A stretch of 64,000 nucleotides of DNA from Homoserinimonas sedimenticola (GCF_026094475.1 NZ_JAPELL010000002.1:310001-374000); one strand, 5' to 3'; positions 16,950 through 27,714 are shown, counted from the first letter of the stretch. Numbers and translations are program-made. The notes: a model not told the origin generated them from the letters alone.

Positions 16950-18599
16950 GTGACTCCCGCCGAACTCTCCGCCGCCCTGCTCGACATCGTCACCGCAACG
17001 ATCGCGGCCCGCGGGGGTGAGGCATCCGTCTCGATCGAGGATGTGCGTCTCGACCGTCCCAAGAATCGCGAACACGGCGACTGGGCGTCGAGCATCGCGA
17101 TGAAGCTTGCGAAGCCGCTCGGCACGAACCCCCGGGAGCTTGCCACCGAGTTGGCGGGCGCCCTCGCGCGGGTCGAGGGTGTGGCATCCGTCGAGGTTGC
17201 CGGCCCCGGTTTCATCAACGTGACCCTCGACGCCGCCGCCGCAGGCACGCTTGCGAAGTCGATCGTCGAACAGGGGGAGGCCTACGGGCACGGAACAGGC
17301 CTCGCGGGGCAGGTCGTCAACCTCGAGTTCGTCTCCGCCAACCCCACGGGGCCCCTCCACATCGGCCACACGCGCTGGGCTGCCCTCGGCGACTCGCTCG
17401 GCCGCGTGCTGCGAGCCGCCGGCGCCGAGGTGACGAACGAGTTCTACATCAACGACGCGGGCAACCAGATGGACAACTTCGGGGCGAGCGTCCTCGCCGC
17501 CGCGAAGGGCGAGCCGACGCCCGAGAACGGCTACCCCGGCCAGTACATCGCCGACCTCGCGAAGGGTGTGCTCGAGCGCGAGCCGCGGCTCCTCGAGCTT
17601 CCCGCGGCCGAGGCGCTCGCGGTCGCCAGGGAGATCGGCTACGAGCTGCAGCTGCAGGAGATCAAGGACTCCCTCGCGCGCTTCAACGTGCACTTCGACG
17701 TGTGGTTCTCTGAACGTCAGTTGCACGCGGGCGAGCCGAGTGCGATCGACGCGGCCGTCGAGCGCCTGCGAGCGCAGGGCCACGTCTACGACGAGGATGA
17801 CGCGATCTGGGTGCGCACGACCGACTTCGGCGACGACAAGGATCGCGTCATCAAGCGCGGCAATGGCGTCTACACCTACTTCGCCGCCGACGCCGCGTAC
17901 TACCTCAGCAAGAGCGACCGCGGCTTCAGCCTCAAGATCTACCTGCTCGGTGCCGACCACCACGGCTACGTGCACCGCATCAAGGCGATCGCGGGCGCGT
18001 CAGGCGATGACCCCGCCAAGAATGTTGAGGTGCTGATCGGGCAGCTCGTCTCGATCAACGGGGCCAAGCTCTCGAAGCGCGCCGGCAACATCATCGAGCT
18101 CAACGACCTGCAGGCGTGGCTCGGAACGGATGCGCTGCGCTACTCCCTCGCGCGGTACCCCGCCGACTCGCCCCTCACACTCGACCCCGAGATCCTGCAG
18201 CGCCGCACCAACGACAACCCGGTCTTCTACGTGCAGTACGCCCACGCGCGCACCAATCAGGTGACCCGCAATGCCGAGAGCGCGGGCGTCACGCGCGACG
18301 CTTTTGATGCGGCCACGCTCGAGCACGAGACCGAGAGCGTGCTGTTGGGCGCTCTCGCGGAGTTCCCGCGGGTCGTACAGCAGGCGGCGGAGCTGCGGGA
18401 GCCGCACCGGGTCGCCCGCTATGCCGAGCAGTTGGCGGGCTCCTACCACCGCTGGTATGACAACTGCCGCGTCACGCCCCTCGGCGACGACCCCGTCACG
18501 CCTGTGCACCACTCCCGCCGCTGGCTCAATGACGCGACCGGTCAGGTGCTGCGCAATGCGCTCGGTCTCCTCGGAGTGACGGCGCCGGAGAGGATGTGA
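16950..18599 (+). CDS. argS: Arginyl-tRNA synthetase
   Basis: A 549-residue class I synthetase that charges tRNA-Arg. The HIGH signature is present in ANPTGPLHIGHTRWAALGD, the KMSKS counterpart is KLSKRAGN, and the ArgRS N-terminal add-on domain and C-terminal DALR anticodon-binding domain are complete. GTG 16950 is chosen for the leaderless box and because the family N-terminus aligns here. It overlaps the following DUF2993 gene and begins a run of same-strand housekeeping genes. Confidence 0.98.
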   Translation: MTPAELSAALLDIVTATIAARGGEASVSIEDVRLDRPKNREHGDWASSIAMKLAKPLGTNPRELATELAGALARVEGVASVEVAGPGFINVTLDAAAAGTLAKSIVEQGEAYGHGTGLAGQVVNLEFVSANPTGPLHIGHTRWAALGDSLGRVLRAAGAEVTNEFYINDAGNQMDNFGASVLAAAKGEPTPENGYPGQYIADLAKGVLEREPRLLELPAAEALAVAREIGYELQLQEIKDSLARFNVHFDVWFSERQLHAGEPSAIDAAVERLRAQGHVYDEDDAIWVRTTDFGDDKDRVIKRGNGVYTYFAADAAYYLSKSDRGFSLKIYLLGADHHGYVHRIKAIAGASGDDPAKNVEVLIGQLVSINGAKLSKRAGNIIELNDLQAWLGTDALRYSLARYPADSPLTLDPEILQRRTNDNPVFYVQYAHARTNQVTRNAESAGVTRDAFDAATLEHETESVLLGALAEFPRVVQQAAELREPHRVARYAEQLAGSYHRWYDNCRVTPLGDDPVTPVHHSRRWLNDATGQVLRNALGLLGVTAPERM

Positions 18600-19333
18600 T
18601 GATGGCGTCGCGGCCGCCTCGGCAGTACATCGGCCAGACCGGACCCAAGCCGAGCGTTGGCAGGCGAATCGCCAAGGCGGTCGTCGGGCTCGTGATCGCC
18701 GTCGCCATGCTGGCAGGCGCCGCCGTGCTCATCGACATGGGACTTCGCGATTTCGCGGAGACCCGCGCCGAAGCCGAGATCAAGCGGCGCGTGCCCGGCT
18801 CCGCGGTCGAGGCGGATGTCACGATCCACGGTTTCTCGATGCTGCAGCAGGTCGTGCAGGGTGAGCTCGACGACGTCGATGTGACCTTCACGCTCGGCGA
18901 GGAGGGTCTCGACCGCCTCGCCGACAATGCGGGCTTCACGGGCGCCGTGCGGATCGACGGTGGCGCGATCGCGCTCGACAACGAGATCGAGGTGCTGGGC
19001 GCCGTGATCCCCTTCTCGGTCGACCTCGAGCCGAGCCTCGATGACGACGGCTACCTCGTGCTGACGGCGGTCGGCATCACAGCCGCCGAGGATGTCACTG
19101 TCGACCTGACCCGCTTCGTCGATCTCGCGTCTGTAGGCGTGCGCGTCTGCTCCGCCTCGCTGCTACCCGAGTCGATTGTCCTCACGGGTGTCTCCGTCGA
19201 CGGCGACACCGTGCGCTTCACGGCCCACGGCGCCGGTGTCCCCACCGATCTCGACGCCCTCGGCACGCGCGGTGAGTGCGCGAGCGAGGGGGCGGGCGAG
19301 GCCGGCGAGGAGGGGGCCGAGCCGAGCGCGTAA
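18599..19333 (+). CDS. DUF2993/LmeA-like membrane-anchored protein
   Basis: A 244-residue protein with one N-terminal membrane helix (about 28-48) and a DUF2993 domain (about 60-220) facing outward. Mycobacterial LmeA, of the same family, binds phospholipids and supports mannan elongation in the periplasm; that role is only an analogy here. The start is at the end of argS; ATG 18599 is chosen because GGAGAGG lies five bases upstream, but GTG 18596 and ATG 18602 are possible. The tail is Glu/Gly-rich. It may be cotranscribed with argS. Confidence 0.82.
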   Translation: MMASRPPRQYIGQTGPKPSVGRRIAKAVVGLVIAVAMLAGAAVLIDMGLRDFAETRAEAEIKRRVPGSAVEADVTIHGFSMLQQVVQGELDDVDVTFTLGEEGLDRLADNAGFTGAVRIDGGAIALDNEIEVLGAVIPFSVDLEPSLDDDGYLVLTAVGITAAEDVTVDLTRFVDLASVGVRVCSASLLPESIVLTGVSVDGDTVRFTAHGAGVPTDLDALGTRGECASEGAGEAGEEGAEPSA

Positions 19334-19437
19334 TAGAATTCGCAGGAAGCGTGCTCGGCGCATCCGCCTTCAGGCACGCGCGGGGGCCGTCTCGGGCCCT
19401 ACCGCGCATCCATCCACCAGCACCCGTATTTTGATCC
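19334..19437 (+). promoter_or_regulatory. lysA upstream region: two possible -10 boxes and a leader hairpin
   Basis: TAGAAT (19334-19339) right after the DUF2993 stop could start a transcript with a leader of about 95 bases. Within it GCGTGC (19349-19354) pairs with GCACGC (19374-19379). A second box, TATTTT (19427-19432), lies five bases before the GTG at 19438 and would give a leaderless message. No known riboswitch fold is recognised. Confidence 0.4.
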
Positions 19438-20880
19438 GTGAGGCCCCTCGTGACCGCCAACCCGCTCGCACCCGACTGGCTCTCCCTACCCGGCGACGCC
19501 AATGCGCTCGAGCCCGCGATCTGGTCGGCGGGGGTCGAGCGCAGCGCCGAGGGAGTCATCCAGGTCGCGGGCGTGCCCGTGACGCAGCTCGCCCGGGAGT
19601 ACGGCACTCCCCTCTATGTCATGGACGAGGCTGACGTCCGCACCCGCGCACGCGAGGCGAAGCTCGCCTTCGATCGTGAGTTCGCGGCGGTCGGCAGCTC
19701 CGCGAAGGTCTACTACGCGGGCAAGGCGTTCCTCTCGACCGAGGTCGCGCGCTGGGTGACGGAGGAGGGCCTGCACATCGACGTCGCGAGCGGGGGAGAG
19801 CTCGCGGTCGCGCTCGCGGCGGGTGTCGACCCGGCGCTCCTCGGCGTGCACGGCAACAACAAGTCCCTTCGCGAGATCGACCGGGCCGTGGCATCCGGTG
19901 CTGGCGTCATCGTGATCGACAGCGTCGATGAGATCGCTCGCGTCGCGGATGCGGCCGAGCAGCACGGCGTGCGCCAGCGGGTGCGCCTGCGCGTGAACAG
20001 CGGGGTGCACGCGAGCACCCACGAGTACCTTGCGACGGCCCGGGAGGATCAGAAGTTCGGCATCGCCCTCGCCGACGCTGAGGACGTCGTCGCCCTCATT
20101 CGCGCGCGTTCGTCTCTCGAGTTCATGGGTTTGCACGCCCACATCGGCTCGCAGATCTTCGAGGCCGTCGGCTTCAGCGAGTCGGCGCGGCGCCTCATGA
20201 CGCTGCAGGCTCGGCTTCTTGGGGACGGGCCCGTGCCCGAGCTCAACCTCGGCGGCGGCTTTGGCATCGCCTACACGAGCGCCGACGAGGCGATGCAGGT
20301 CGCCGATATCGCGCGGGCGCTCGCCGAAATCGTGGCCGCGGAGGCTCGTCGGCTGGGCATCCCGGTCCCTGTCGTCGCGGTCGAGCCCGGCCGAGCGATC
20401 GTGGGCCCCTCCACCTTCACTCTCTACGAGGTGGGCACTGTCAAGGATGTGCTCGTGACGATCGGCGGCACGACGGATGACGCAACCGCCGTTCGCAAGT
20501 ATGTGAGCGTCGACGGCGGGATGAGCGACAACGCGCGCACGGCACTCTATGAGGCCGACTACAGCGTGCGCTTGGCCGCGCGGGTGTCAGAAGCCGAGCC
20601 CGCCCTCGTGCGCGTGGCAGGCAAGCACTGCGAGAGCGGCGACATCGTCGTGCGTGCCGACTACCTGCCGGGGGACGTGCGGCCCGGCGACCTCGTCGCG
20701 GTGCCGGCGACGGGGGCCTACTGCTGGTCACTCTCCAGCAACTACAACTATCTGGCGCGTCCCGCGGTCGTCGCCGTCCGGGACGGCGTCTCGCGCATCA
20801 TCGTGCGCGGCGAGACCGAGGACGACCTGCTCTCACGTGATGCGGGGATCGTCAGGGACACAGCGAGGAACGGAAATTGA
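19438..20880 (+). CDS. lysA: Diaminopimelate decarboxylase
   Basis: A 480-residue PLP enzyme (alanine-racemase fold) that decarboxylates meso-diaminopimelate to L-lysine, the last step of lysine synthesis. The PLP lysine is in VYYAGKAFLS, the phosphate loop is LGGGFGIAYT, and the C-terminal motif KHCESGD with the DAP-binding Cys/Glu is present. Start at GTG 19438 or at the GTG at 19450 cannot be separated by sequence alone. It leads lysA-hom-thrC-thrB, joining lysine and threonine branches of the aspartate family; the hom start overlaps its stop. Confidence 0.97.
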   Translation: MRPLVTANPLAPDWLSLPGDANALEPAIWSAGVERSAEGVIQVAGVPVTQLAREYGTPLYVMDEADVRTRAREAKLAFDREFAAVGSSAKVYYAGKAFLSTEVARWVTEEGLHIDVASGGELAVALAAGVDPALLGVHGNNKSLREIDRAVASGAGVIVIDSVDEIARVADAAEQHGVRQRVRLRVNSGVHASTHEYLATAREDQKFGIALADAEDVVALIRARSSLEFMGLHAHIGSQIFEAVGFSESARRLMTLQARLLGDGPVPELNLGGGFGIAYTSADEAMQVADIARALAEIVAAEARRLGIPVPVVAVEPGRAIVGPSTFTLYEVGTVKDVLVTIGGTTDDATAVRKYVSVDGGMSDNARTALYEADYSVRLAARVSEAEPALVRVAGKHCESGDIVVRADYLPGDVRPGDLVAVPATGAYCWSLSSNYNYLARPAVVAVRDGVSRIIVRGETEDDLLSRDAGIVRDTARNGN

Positions 20881-22202
20881 TGATCGAGTACCGCAATCTC
20901 CGGGTCGCCCTCCTGGGCGCGGGATCCGTCGGGGCGCAAGTCGTGGCCCAGCTCCAGAAGCACGGCGAGGAGCTCGCAAACCGCGCCGGCGCGGGCATCG
21001 AGCTCATCGGGGTGGCGGTGCGGGACATCGACGCACCGCGCACGGCGGAGATCCCGCGGGAACTCCTCACGACTGACGCTGAGGGCCTCATCGTGGGCGC
21101 GGACATCGTGGTGGAGCTCATCGGAGGCCTCGAACCGGCGCGCACGCTCATCCTCGAGGCGCTCAATTCCGGTGCCGACGTCATCACGGCCAACAAGGCG
21201 CTCATCGCGACGCACGGTCCCGAACTGTTTGCGGCGGCGGAGCAGGTCGGCGCGCAGCTCTTCTACGAGGCAGCGGTCGCCGGCGCGATCCCCATCATCC
21301 GACCCCTGCGAGACAGCCTCGCGGGCGACCAGGTGCACCGCATCCTCGGCATCGTCAATGGCACGACAAACTACATCCTCGACCGCATGGACCTCGAGGG
21401 GCAGAGCCTCGAGGAGGCCCTCGCCGAAGCGACAGCCCTCGGCTATGCGGAGGCCGACCCGACCGCTGACATCGAGGCCTATGACGCGGCACAGAAGGCC
21501 GCTATCCTCGCGAGCCTCGCCTTCCACACCTCGGTGCCGATCGAGGCTGTGTACCGCGAGGGCATCACGGCCATCACGGGCGAGCAGGTAGAGGCCGCGC
21601 GTCGCGCCGGCTACGTCATCAAGCTCCTCGCGATCTGCGAGCGGATGATCGACGCTGATGGCGACGCGGGTGTGAGCGCTCGCGTCTACCCCGCGCTCGT
21701 GCCCCGCGCGCATCCGCTCGCGGCCGTTCACGGTGCCAAGAACGCGGTCTTCGTCGAGGCGGAGGCGGCGGGCGACCTCATGTTCTATGGGGCGGGCGCA
21801 GGCGGTGTCGAGACGGCATCCGCTGTGCTCGGCGATCTTGTCTCGGCGGCGCGCCGCCACGTCATCGGGGGCCCCGGCATCGCCGAGTCGACGCACGGCG
21901 ACCTGCCGATCCTGCCGATCGAGAGCGTCACGACCCGCTACCAGATCAGCCTTCTCGTCAATGACCAGCCGGGCGTGCTCGCGGCGGTCGCGACCGTCTT
22001 CAACGAACACGGCGTCTCTGTCGAGACGGTGCACCAGACGGTCAGTTCGCTCGGTGCGGAGGGCGAGTCCGCCACCGCTACCCTTGTCATTGGCACGCAC
22101 GAGGCATCCGAGGCCTCTCTCGCTGACACGGTCGACGCCCTCGCGTCCAACGACACCGTTCGCGCTGTCACATCCGTCCTGCGAGTCGAAGGCTCCGAGT
22201 AG
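20880..22202 (+). CDS. hom: Homoserine dehydrogenase
   Basis: A 440-residue NAD(P)-dependent enzyme reducing aspartate semialdehyde to homoserine. The N-terminal Rossmann motif is [11 protein letters not shown], the substrate domain has [12 protein letters not shown] and [11 protein letters not shown], and a C-terminal ACT domain (about 350-430, [20 protein letters not shown]) is the usual site of threonine feedback. The ATG at 20880 overlaps the lysA stop, indicating coupling. Length and domains are normal. Confidence 0.98.
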   Translation: MIEYRNLRVALLGAGSVGAQVVAQLQKHGEELANRAGAGIELIGVAVRDIDAPRTAEIPRELLTTDAEGLIVGADIVVELIGGLEPARTLILEALNSGADVITANKALIATHGPELFAAAEQVGAQLFYEAAVAGAIPIIRPLRDSLAGDQVHRILGIVNGTTNYILDRMDLEGQSLEEALAEATALGYAEADPTADIEAYDAAQKAAILASLAFHTSVPIEAVYREGITAITGEQVEAARRAGYVIKLLAICERMIDADGDAGVSARVYPALVPRAHPLAAVHGAKNAVFVEAEAAGDLMFYGAGAGGVETASAVLGDLVSAARRHVIGGPGIAESTHGDLPILPIESVTTRYQISLLVNDQPGVLAAVATVFNEHGVSVETVHQTVSSLGAEGESATATLVIGTHEASEASLADTVDALASNDTVRAVTSVLRVEGSE

Positions 22203-22225
22203 AAGGTTCAGGGAAAAGGTTCACC

Positions 22226-23308
22226 ATGGCGCATCAGTGGCGCGGAGTCATCCGCGAGTACGCAGACCGGCTCGACGTGACGGATGCCACGCCCGTCGTG
22301 ACCCTCGGCGAGGGCGGCACCCCGCTCATCCCCGCCCCCGCGCTCTCCGCCCGCACGGGCGCGAACGTCTGGGTCAAGTACGAGGGCATGAACCCGACGG
22401 GCTCTTTCAAGGACCGCGGCATGACGATGGCGGTCACGAAGGCTGTCGAGCACGGCGCGAAGGCTGTCATCTGTGCCTCGACGGGCAACACCTCCGCCTC
22501 CGCGGCGGCGTATGCCACCCACGCAGGTATCACGGCGGCCGTCCTCGTGCCCGAGGGCAAGATCGCGATGGGCAAGCTGGCCCAGGCCATCGCGCACAAC
22601 GCCCAGCTGCTGCAGGTGCAGGGCAACTTCGACGACTGCCTCGACATTGCACGCGACCTCGCCGAGAACTACCCCGTCCACCTCGTGAACTCGGTCAACA
22701 ACGACCGCATCGAGGGGCAGAAGACGGCCGCCTTCGAGGTCGTCGAGGTGCTGGAGGATGCGCCAGACTTCCACTTCATCCCCGTTGGCAATGCGGGCAA
22801 CTACACGGCCTACTTCCGCGGCTACAGCGAGGAGCTCGAGCGGGGCGTCTCGACGCGGCTGCCCCGCATGTTCGGCTTCCAGGCGGCGGGCAGCGCCCCC
22901 ATCGTCGAGGGCCACATCGTCAAGGACCCCGACACGATCGCGAGTGCCATCCGCATCGGCAACCCCGCGTCGTGGGAGCTTGCCCTGGCGGCGCGCGAGA
23001 CGAGCGACGGTTATTTCGGCGCCATCAGCGATGACAAGATCCTCGAGGCGCACCGCATCCTCTCGGCCGAGGTGGGCATCTTCGTTGAGCCGGCGTCCGC
23101 CATCAGCGTTGCGGGGCTGCTGGAGCGCTCGGAGGCGGGCATCGTTCCCGCGGGCTCGACGGTCGTCTTGACCGTCACGGGTCACGGGCTCAAGGATCCG
23201 CAGTGGGCGCTCCGCGGCGCGGACGGCGCCGACGTGCAGCCGACCGTCGTGCCCGTTGATACGGCCGAGGTCGCCGGCGTGCTCGGTTTGGAGCGAGCGA
23301 CGGCATGA
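22226..23308 (+). CDS. thrC: Threonine synthase
   Basis: A 360-residue PLP enzyme of the short actinobacterial type, converting O-phosphohomoserine to L-threonine. The PLP lysine is in [10 protein letters not shown] near residue 58 and the phosphate-binding loop is [11 protein letters not shown] near 190. It sits 23 bases after hom and overlaps thrB by four bases (ATGA). Confidence 0.98.
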   Translation: MAHQWRGVIREYADRLDVTDATPVVTLGEGGTPLIPAPALSARTGANVWVKYEGMNPTGSFKDRGMTMAVTKAVEHGAKAVICASTGNTSASAAAYATHAGITAAVLVPEGKIAMGKLAQAIAHNAQLLQVQGNFDDCLDIARDLAENYPVHLVNSVNNDRIEGQKTAAFEVVEVLEDAPDFHFIPVGNAGNYTAYFRGYSEELERGVSTRLPRMFGFQAAGSAPIVEGHIVKDPDTIASAIRIGNPASWELALAARETSDGYFGAISDDKILEAHRILSAEVGIFVEPASAISVAGLLERSEAGIVPAGSTVVLTVTGHGLKDPQWALRGADGADVQPTVVPVDTAEVAGVLGLERATA

Positions 23309-24255
23309 CCCTCATGCCCGCCCCGCCGGTCGGTCGATCGGTCACGGTCAAGGTTCCCGCAACCTCCGCGAACCTCGGCCCCGGCTTTGACACTCTCGGC
23401 CTTGCCCTGTCTCTCTACGACGATCTTGAGGTCCGGGTGCGCGAACAGCCCGGCGCCTCGGTCGAGGTCCGGGGAATCGGGGAGGGCGAAGTGCCGACCG
23501 ACGAGACGAACCTCGTCGTGCGGTCGATCCGCTTTGTCTTCGACCGCTATGGCGTTGAGTTCCCCGGTCTCGAGCTCGTGGCGAGCAACCTCATCCCGCA
23601 CGGCCGCGGCTTGGGCTCCTCGGGCGCGGCGATCGTCTCGGGCATCATGGCGGCGAAGGGCCTGCTCGAGGGCATCATCGAGCTGGACTCGAATGCGCTC
23701 CTCTCCCTCGCTTCTGAGCTGGAGGGTCACCCCGACAACGTCGCGCCGGCGCTGTTCGGCGGCCTCACGATTGCGTGGAGCGGCGAACACGGTCCCCAGC
23801 ACAAGAAGCTCATGGTGCACCGGGGGGTCTCGCCCCTCGTGTGCGTTCCCGACTACACACTGTCGACGGAGCTCGCCCGCAGCCTGCGCCCTGTCTCGGT
23901 GCCGCACGAGGATGCCATCTTCAATGTTTCGCGGTCGGCGCTCCTGATCGCTGCCCTCATCCAGAGCCCCGAGCTCCTCCACGACGCAACGGAGGACCGG
24001 CTTCATCAGAACTACCGGGCGAGCGCCATGCCCGAGACGGTCGCCCTCGTCGAGGAGCTTCGCGGCCACGGCCACGCGGCCGTCGTCTCCGGTGCAGGAC
24101 CTTCCGTTCTTGTGCTCTGCAGCGACCCCGCCGAGCGTCTCGTGGCGGCGGATCTGGTCGCCGCGCACGACGGCTCGCCGTGGCAGGCGCTCATGCTGGC
24201 CGTGGACTTCAAAGGTGCTACAGTGAACCTGCACCCGGCAAAGTCTTTGGCTTAG
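23305..24255 (+). CDS. thrB: Homoserine kinase
   Basis: A 316-residue GHMP kinase that phosphorylates homoserine with ATP. The N-terminal motif [17 protein letters not shown] and the ATP loop [12 protein letters not shown] are textbook. It is the last gene of the lysA-hom-thrC-thrB unit and is followed by the rho leader region. Confidence 0.98.
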   Translation: MTLMPAPPVGRSVTVKVPATSANLGPGFDTLGLALSLYDDLEVRVREQPGASVEVRGIGEGEVPTDETNLVVRSIRFVFDRYGVEFPGLELVASNLIPHGRGLGSSGAAIVSGIMAAKGLLEGIIELDSNALLSLASELEGHPDNVAPALFGGLTIAWSGEHGPQHKKLMVHRGVSPLVCVPDYTLSTELARSLRPVSVPHEDAIFNVSRSALLIAALIQSPELLHDATEDRLHQNYRASAMPETVALVEELRGHGHAAVVSGAGPSVLVLCSDPAERLVAADLVAAHDGSPWQALMLAVDFKGATVNLHPAKSLA

Positions 24256-24444
24256 CCAGGCACGAATCACTCTTTTCGCGCCACGGGTTGCACCATCACC
24301 AGCATCGCTTCGCCGCTCCTCCACTCCCCGTTTAGCCTCTGAGGTCGAAGCCCGGAGTCGAGATCGTCGAGCGACAAGCTCTCCGTCAGGTTCACGCAAC
24401 GTCATTCATCGATTCGGCGCCTGACTGGGAAAGGAACCCTCTTA
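24256..24444 (+). promoter_or_regulatory. rho upstream region (189 bases)
   Basis: The stretch between thrB and rho has a lower GC content than the genes beside it and contains TAGCCT (24333-24338), a possible -10 box about 105 bases before the rho start. AAAGGA (24430-24435) is the ribosome site of rho. Rho genes are often autoregulated through their leaders; no defined attenuator can be proven here. Confidence 0.4.
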
Positions 24445-26586
24445 GTGACTGATCCCACAGTCCGGGCCGAGCGGCCCGACTCCAGTGTCGACCTGGCATC
24501 GATGCGCCTCCCCGAGCTTCAGGCTCTTGCGGCGTCTCTCGGTATCACCGGCGCGACCAAACTTCGCAAAGGAGCACTCGTGGATGTAATCAACGAGACC
24601 CAGAACAGCAACGAATCCGCCGCGGCGGAGACTTCCCCCGTAGCCTCGACCGAGCAGGCTCCGGCCGCTCAGGAGGCGGCCCCCGAAAAGGCGCCGCGCA
24701 AGCGTGCGTCGCGTCGTGCCACAGCGACCGACGGGGTCATTACGACGACCTCCGCGGAAGCTACCGCCGAGCCCGCCGCGACCGCGGCACCGACCGCTGA
24801 GGCGCCCGCAGGGGAGTCCGCTGAGGCAGAGAAGCCTGCTCGCAAGGCTCCGGCGCGCAAGCGCACTGCGCCCAAGTCCGCGGCCGAGCACGCCAACGGC
24901 GGCGAGTCGGGCGTCGAGGCGAGCGGTGACAGCGAGCAGCAACCGCTTGCCGGCGACACGAACAGCGCCACGAGCGGCGACAAGGCCGGCGATAAGGCCG
25001 AGGGTGAGCCCACGGGGCGCTCCCGGCGGGGCCGCGGCGCCCGCGGTGAGTCCGCGCAGGCCGAGCAGGCCGAGCAGAGCGGCGAGGCGAGCCAGCCGAG
25101 CGGCAAGGGCGACAACAACGACGAGCGCCAGGATGCTGCAGCCGCGGCATCCGAGCGCAGTGGCGAGGAGTCGGGCGACGAGTCCAGCGAACGCCCCCAG
25201 CGCAGCCGCAATCGCAACCGTAACCGCTCCAAGGGCGGGGACAAGGGCGGTGACCAGCAGCGCGGCGACCAGCAGCGCGGCGACAAGGGCGGCGAGCAGC
25301 AGCGCGACGACCAGGAGAACGGCGGCAGGGGCAACCGGCAGCAGGACGACTCTGAGCGCGGCGGCCGTGGCCGCTACCGCGACCGCAAGCGCCGCGGTGG
25401 CGACGACTTCGAGCCCGAGATCACCGAGGATGACGTGCTCATCCCCGTCGCGGGCATCCTCGACGTGCTCGACAACTACGCCTTCGTGCGCACGACCGGC
25501 TACCTTCCGGGCAACAACGACGTCTACGTCTCGCTCGGGCAGGTCAAGAAGTACCACCTGCGCAAGGGCGACGCCGTCGTCGGCGCGATCCGCCAGCCCC
25601 GTGAGGGCGAGAACCAGGGCGGTCGTCAGAAGTACAACGCGATCGTCAAGATCGACTCGATCAACGGCCTTCCCGTCGAGCAGGCGGGGGAGCGCGTTGA
25701 GTTCGGCAAGCTGACCCCGCTTTACCCCTCGGAGCGCCTGCGCCTCGAGACGGAGCAGCAGAAGCTGACGACGCGCATCATCGACCTCGTCTCGCCGATC
25801 GGCAAGGGCCAGCGCGGCCTCATCGTGTCGCCGCCCAAGGCGGGCAAGACGCTCGTGCTGCAGGCGATCGCCAACGCGATCGCCAAGAACAACCCCGAGG
25901 TGCACCTCATGGTCGTGCTCGTTGACGAGCGCCCCGAGGAGGTCACCGACATGCAGCGCACGGTCAAGGGTGAAGTCATCGCCTCGACCTTCGACCGTCC
26001 GGCGGAGGACCACACGACGGTCGCGGAGCTCGCGATCGAGCGCGCCAAGCGCCTCGTCGAGCTGGGTCACGATGTTGTCGTGCTCCTCGACTCGATCACC
26101 CGCCTGGGCCGGGCCTACAACCTGGCGGCTCCCGCATCCGGGCGTGTGCTCTCGGGCGGCGTCGACTCCTCGGCGCTCTACCCGCCCAAGCGCTTCTTCG
26201 GCGCCGCGCGCAACATCGAGGACGGCGGCTCGCTGACGATCCTCGCGACGGCGCTCGTCGAAACCGGGTCCAAGATGGACGAGGTCATCTTCGAGGAGTT
26301 CAAGGGCACGGGCAACATGGAGCTCCGCCTCTCCCGCCAGCTCGCCGACAAGCGCATCTTCCCCGCCGTCGACGTGAACGCCTCCGGCACCCGTCGCGAG
26401 GAGATGCTGATGGGCACCGACGAGGTCAAGGTCACCTGGAAGCTTCGGCGTGCTCTCGCGGGCCTCGACACGCAGCAGGCGCTCGAGATCGTGCTCGGCA
26501 AGCTCCGTGAGACGCAGTCCAACGTCGAGTTCCTCATGCAGATCCAGAAGTCCCTCCCGGGCGCTGCGGCGACCAAGGAGGACTGA
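24445..26586 (+). CDS. rho: Transcription termination factor Rho (large-insertion type)
   Basis: A 713-residue hexameric RNA helicase that terminates transcription. Order: Rho_N helical domain (about 10-50), a 270-residue Ala/Glu/Lys then Arg/Gly/Asp/Gln-rich insertion (about 50-325), OB-fold RNA-binding domain (about 330-405) and RecA-type ATPase (P-loop PPKAGKT near 463, Walker [12 protein letters not shown]). The insertion is typical of actinobacterial Rho and holds tandem DQQRG units near residues 268-285. The start is GTG 24445. prfA follows after two bases. Confidence 0.98.
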   Translation: MTDPTVRAERPDSSVDLASMRLPELQALAASLGITGATKLRKGALVDVINETQNSNESAAAETSPVASTEQAPAAQEAAPEKAPRKRASRRATATDGVITTTSAEATAEPAATAAPTAEAPAGESAEAEKPARKAPARKRTAPKSAAEHANGGESGVEASGDSEQQPLAGDTNSATSGDKAGDKAEGEPTGRSRRGRGARGESAQAEQAEQSGEASQPSGKGDNNDERQDAAAAASERSGEESGDESSERPQRSRNRNRNRSKGGDKGGDQQRGDQQRGDKGGEQQRDDQENGGRGNRQQDDSERGGRGRYRDRKRRGGDDFEPEITEDDVLIPVAGILDVLDNYAFVRTTGYLPGNNDVYVSLGQVKKYHLRKGDAVVGAIRQPREGENQGGRQKYNAIVKIDSINGLPVEQAGERVEFGKLTPLYPSERLRLETEQQKLTTRIIDLVSPIGKGQRGLIVSPPKAGKTLVLQAIANAIAKNNPEVHLMVVLVDERPEEVTDMQRTVKGEVIASTFDRPAEDHTTVAELAIERAKRLVELGHDVVVLLDSITRLGRAYNLAAPASGRVLSGGVDSSALYPPKRFFGAARNIEDGGSLTILATALVETGSKMDEVIFEEFKGTGNMELRLSRQLADKRIFPAVDVNASGTRREEMLMGTDEVKVTWKLRRALAGLDTQQALEIVLGKLRETQSNVEFLMQIQKSLPGAAATKED

Positions 26587-26588
26587 TC

Positions 26589-27668
26589 GTGTTCGAGTCA
26601 GTAGCCGTGCTGCTGGCCGAGCACGAGGATCTGCAGAAGCAGCTGTCCGACCCCGCGGTTCACGCGGATGCGGCCAGGGCCAAGAAGATCAACCGGCGCT
26701 ACGCCGAGCTCAGCCAGATCAAGTCCGCCCATGAGCACTGGGTGCAGGCCCGAGAGGACCTCGCGGCGGCTAAGGAACTCGCGAAGGAGGACGACGCCTT
26801 CGCCGAGGAGGTTCCCGGCCTCGAGGAGGAGCTCGCGTCGGCACAGGAGCGACTTCGTCGCCTCTTGATCCCGCGTGACCCGGATGACGGGCGCGACGTC
26901 ATCATGGAGATCAAGGGTGGCGAGGGCGGGGCCGAGAGCGCCCTCTTCGCGGCCGACCTCCTGCGCATGTACCTCCAGTTCGCCAACCAGATGGGCTGGA
27001 AGACCGAGATGCTCGAGAGCGACGAGAGCGACCTCGGCGGCTACAAGAACGTGCAGGTCGCGATCAAGTCGAACGCGAGCGACCCATCGCAGGGCGTGTG
27101 GGCCAACCTCAAGTACGAGGGCGGCGTGCATCGTGTGCAGCGGGTGCCCGTCACGGAGACGCAGGGCCGTATCCACACCTCGACGACGGGCGTGCTCGTC
27201 TTTCCCGAGGTGGATGAGCCCGAGGAGATGCAGATCAACCAGAATGATCTGAAAATCGATGTCTACCGCTCGAGCGGCCCCGGCGGGCAGTCGGTCAACA
27301 CGACCGACTCGGCCGTGCGCATCACGCACCTCCCGACGGGCATCGTGGTCTCGATGCAGAACGAGAAGAGCCAGCTGCAGAACCGTGAAGCGGCAATGCG
27401 TGTGCTGCGCGCGCGCCTGCTGGCCCGGCAGCAGGAGGAGCTCGCGGCCGCGGCATCCGATGCCCGCAAGAGCCAGATCCGCACGATGGACCGTTCGGAG
27501 CGCATCCGCACCTACAACTTCCCGGAGAACCGCATCGCGGATCACCGCACGGGCTACAAGGCCTACAATCTCGATGCCGTCATGAACGGCGCGCTGGGCC
27601 CCGTCATCGAGTCGTGCATCCGCTTCGATGAGGAGGCTCGACTCGCGGACCTCGGCGACCAGTCCTGA
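26589..27668 (+). CDS. prfA: Peptide chain release factor 1
   Basis: A 359-residue class I release factor reading UAA and UAG. The catalytic GGQ lies in [13 protein letters not shown], and the codon-recognition tripeptide is PVT in [14 protein letters not shown], the PxT form of RF1. The GTG at 26589 has AAGGAGG upstream inside the end of rho. Its Gln in GGQ is the substrate of the PrmC methylase encoded next. Confidence 0.98.
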   Translation: MFESVAVLLAEHEDLQKQLSDPAVHADAARAKKINRRYAELSQIKSAHEHWVQAREDLAAAKELAKEDDAFAEEVPGLEEELASAQERLRRLLIPRDPDDGRDVIMEIKGGEGGAESALFAADLLRMYLQFANQMGWKTEMLESDESDLGGYKNVQVAIKSNASDPSQGVWANLKYEGGVHRVQRVPVTETQGRIHTSTTGVLVFPEVDEPEEMQINQNDLKIDVYRSSGPGGQSVNTTDSAVRITHLPTGIVVSMQNEKSQLQNREAAMRVLRARLLARQQEELAAAASDARKSQIRTMDRSERIRTYNFPENRIADHRTGYKAYNLDAVMNGALGPVIESCIRFDEEARLADLGDQS

Positions 27669-27679
27669 GGCGCTCCGCC

Positions 27680-27714
27680 GGTTGAGTTAGGCGCGTCAGC
27701 GCCGTATCGAAACC
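27680..27714. repeat. REP-like 35-bp palindromic element
   Basis: The element starts GGTTGAGT and ends TATCGAAACC. Outer GGTT/AACC ends and an inner stem GGCGC (27690-27694) with GCGCC (27699-27703) around GTCA make a stem-loop. From memory, dispersed copies with these ends (GGTTGAG... and ...TATCGAAACC) are common in Microbacteriaceae and related genomes. Only one copy is seen in this window. It could also end transcripts from rho-prfA. Confidence 0.55.

Noticed and set aside
24288-24335. A 15-codon mini-frame before rho with four His codons near its start, like a leader peptide.
   Set aside because: It would need a TTG start without a ribosome site, and a His-responsive attenuator makes no sense before rho. 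Probably chance.
25250-25310. Short tandem repeats inside rho considered as a CRISPR or minisatellite.
   Set aside because: The units are in frame, encode DQQRG and have no spacers; they are part of the Rho insertion.
24442-26070. A 542-codon antisense frame opposite rho.
   Set aside because: Its Leu/Ala/Val-rich composition mirrors the Glu/Lys/Asp-rich Rho insertion; no membrane-protein family or start signal supports it.
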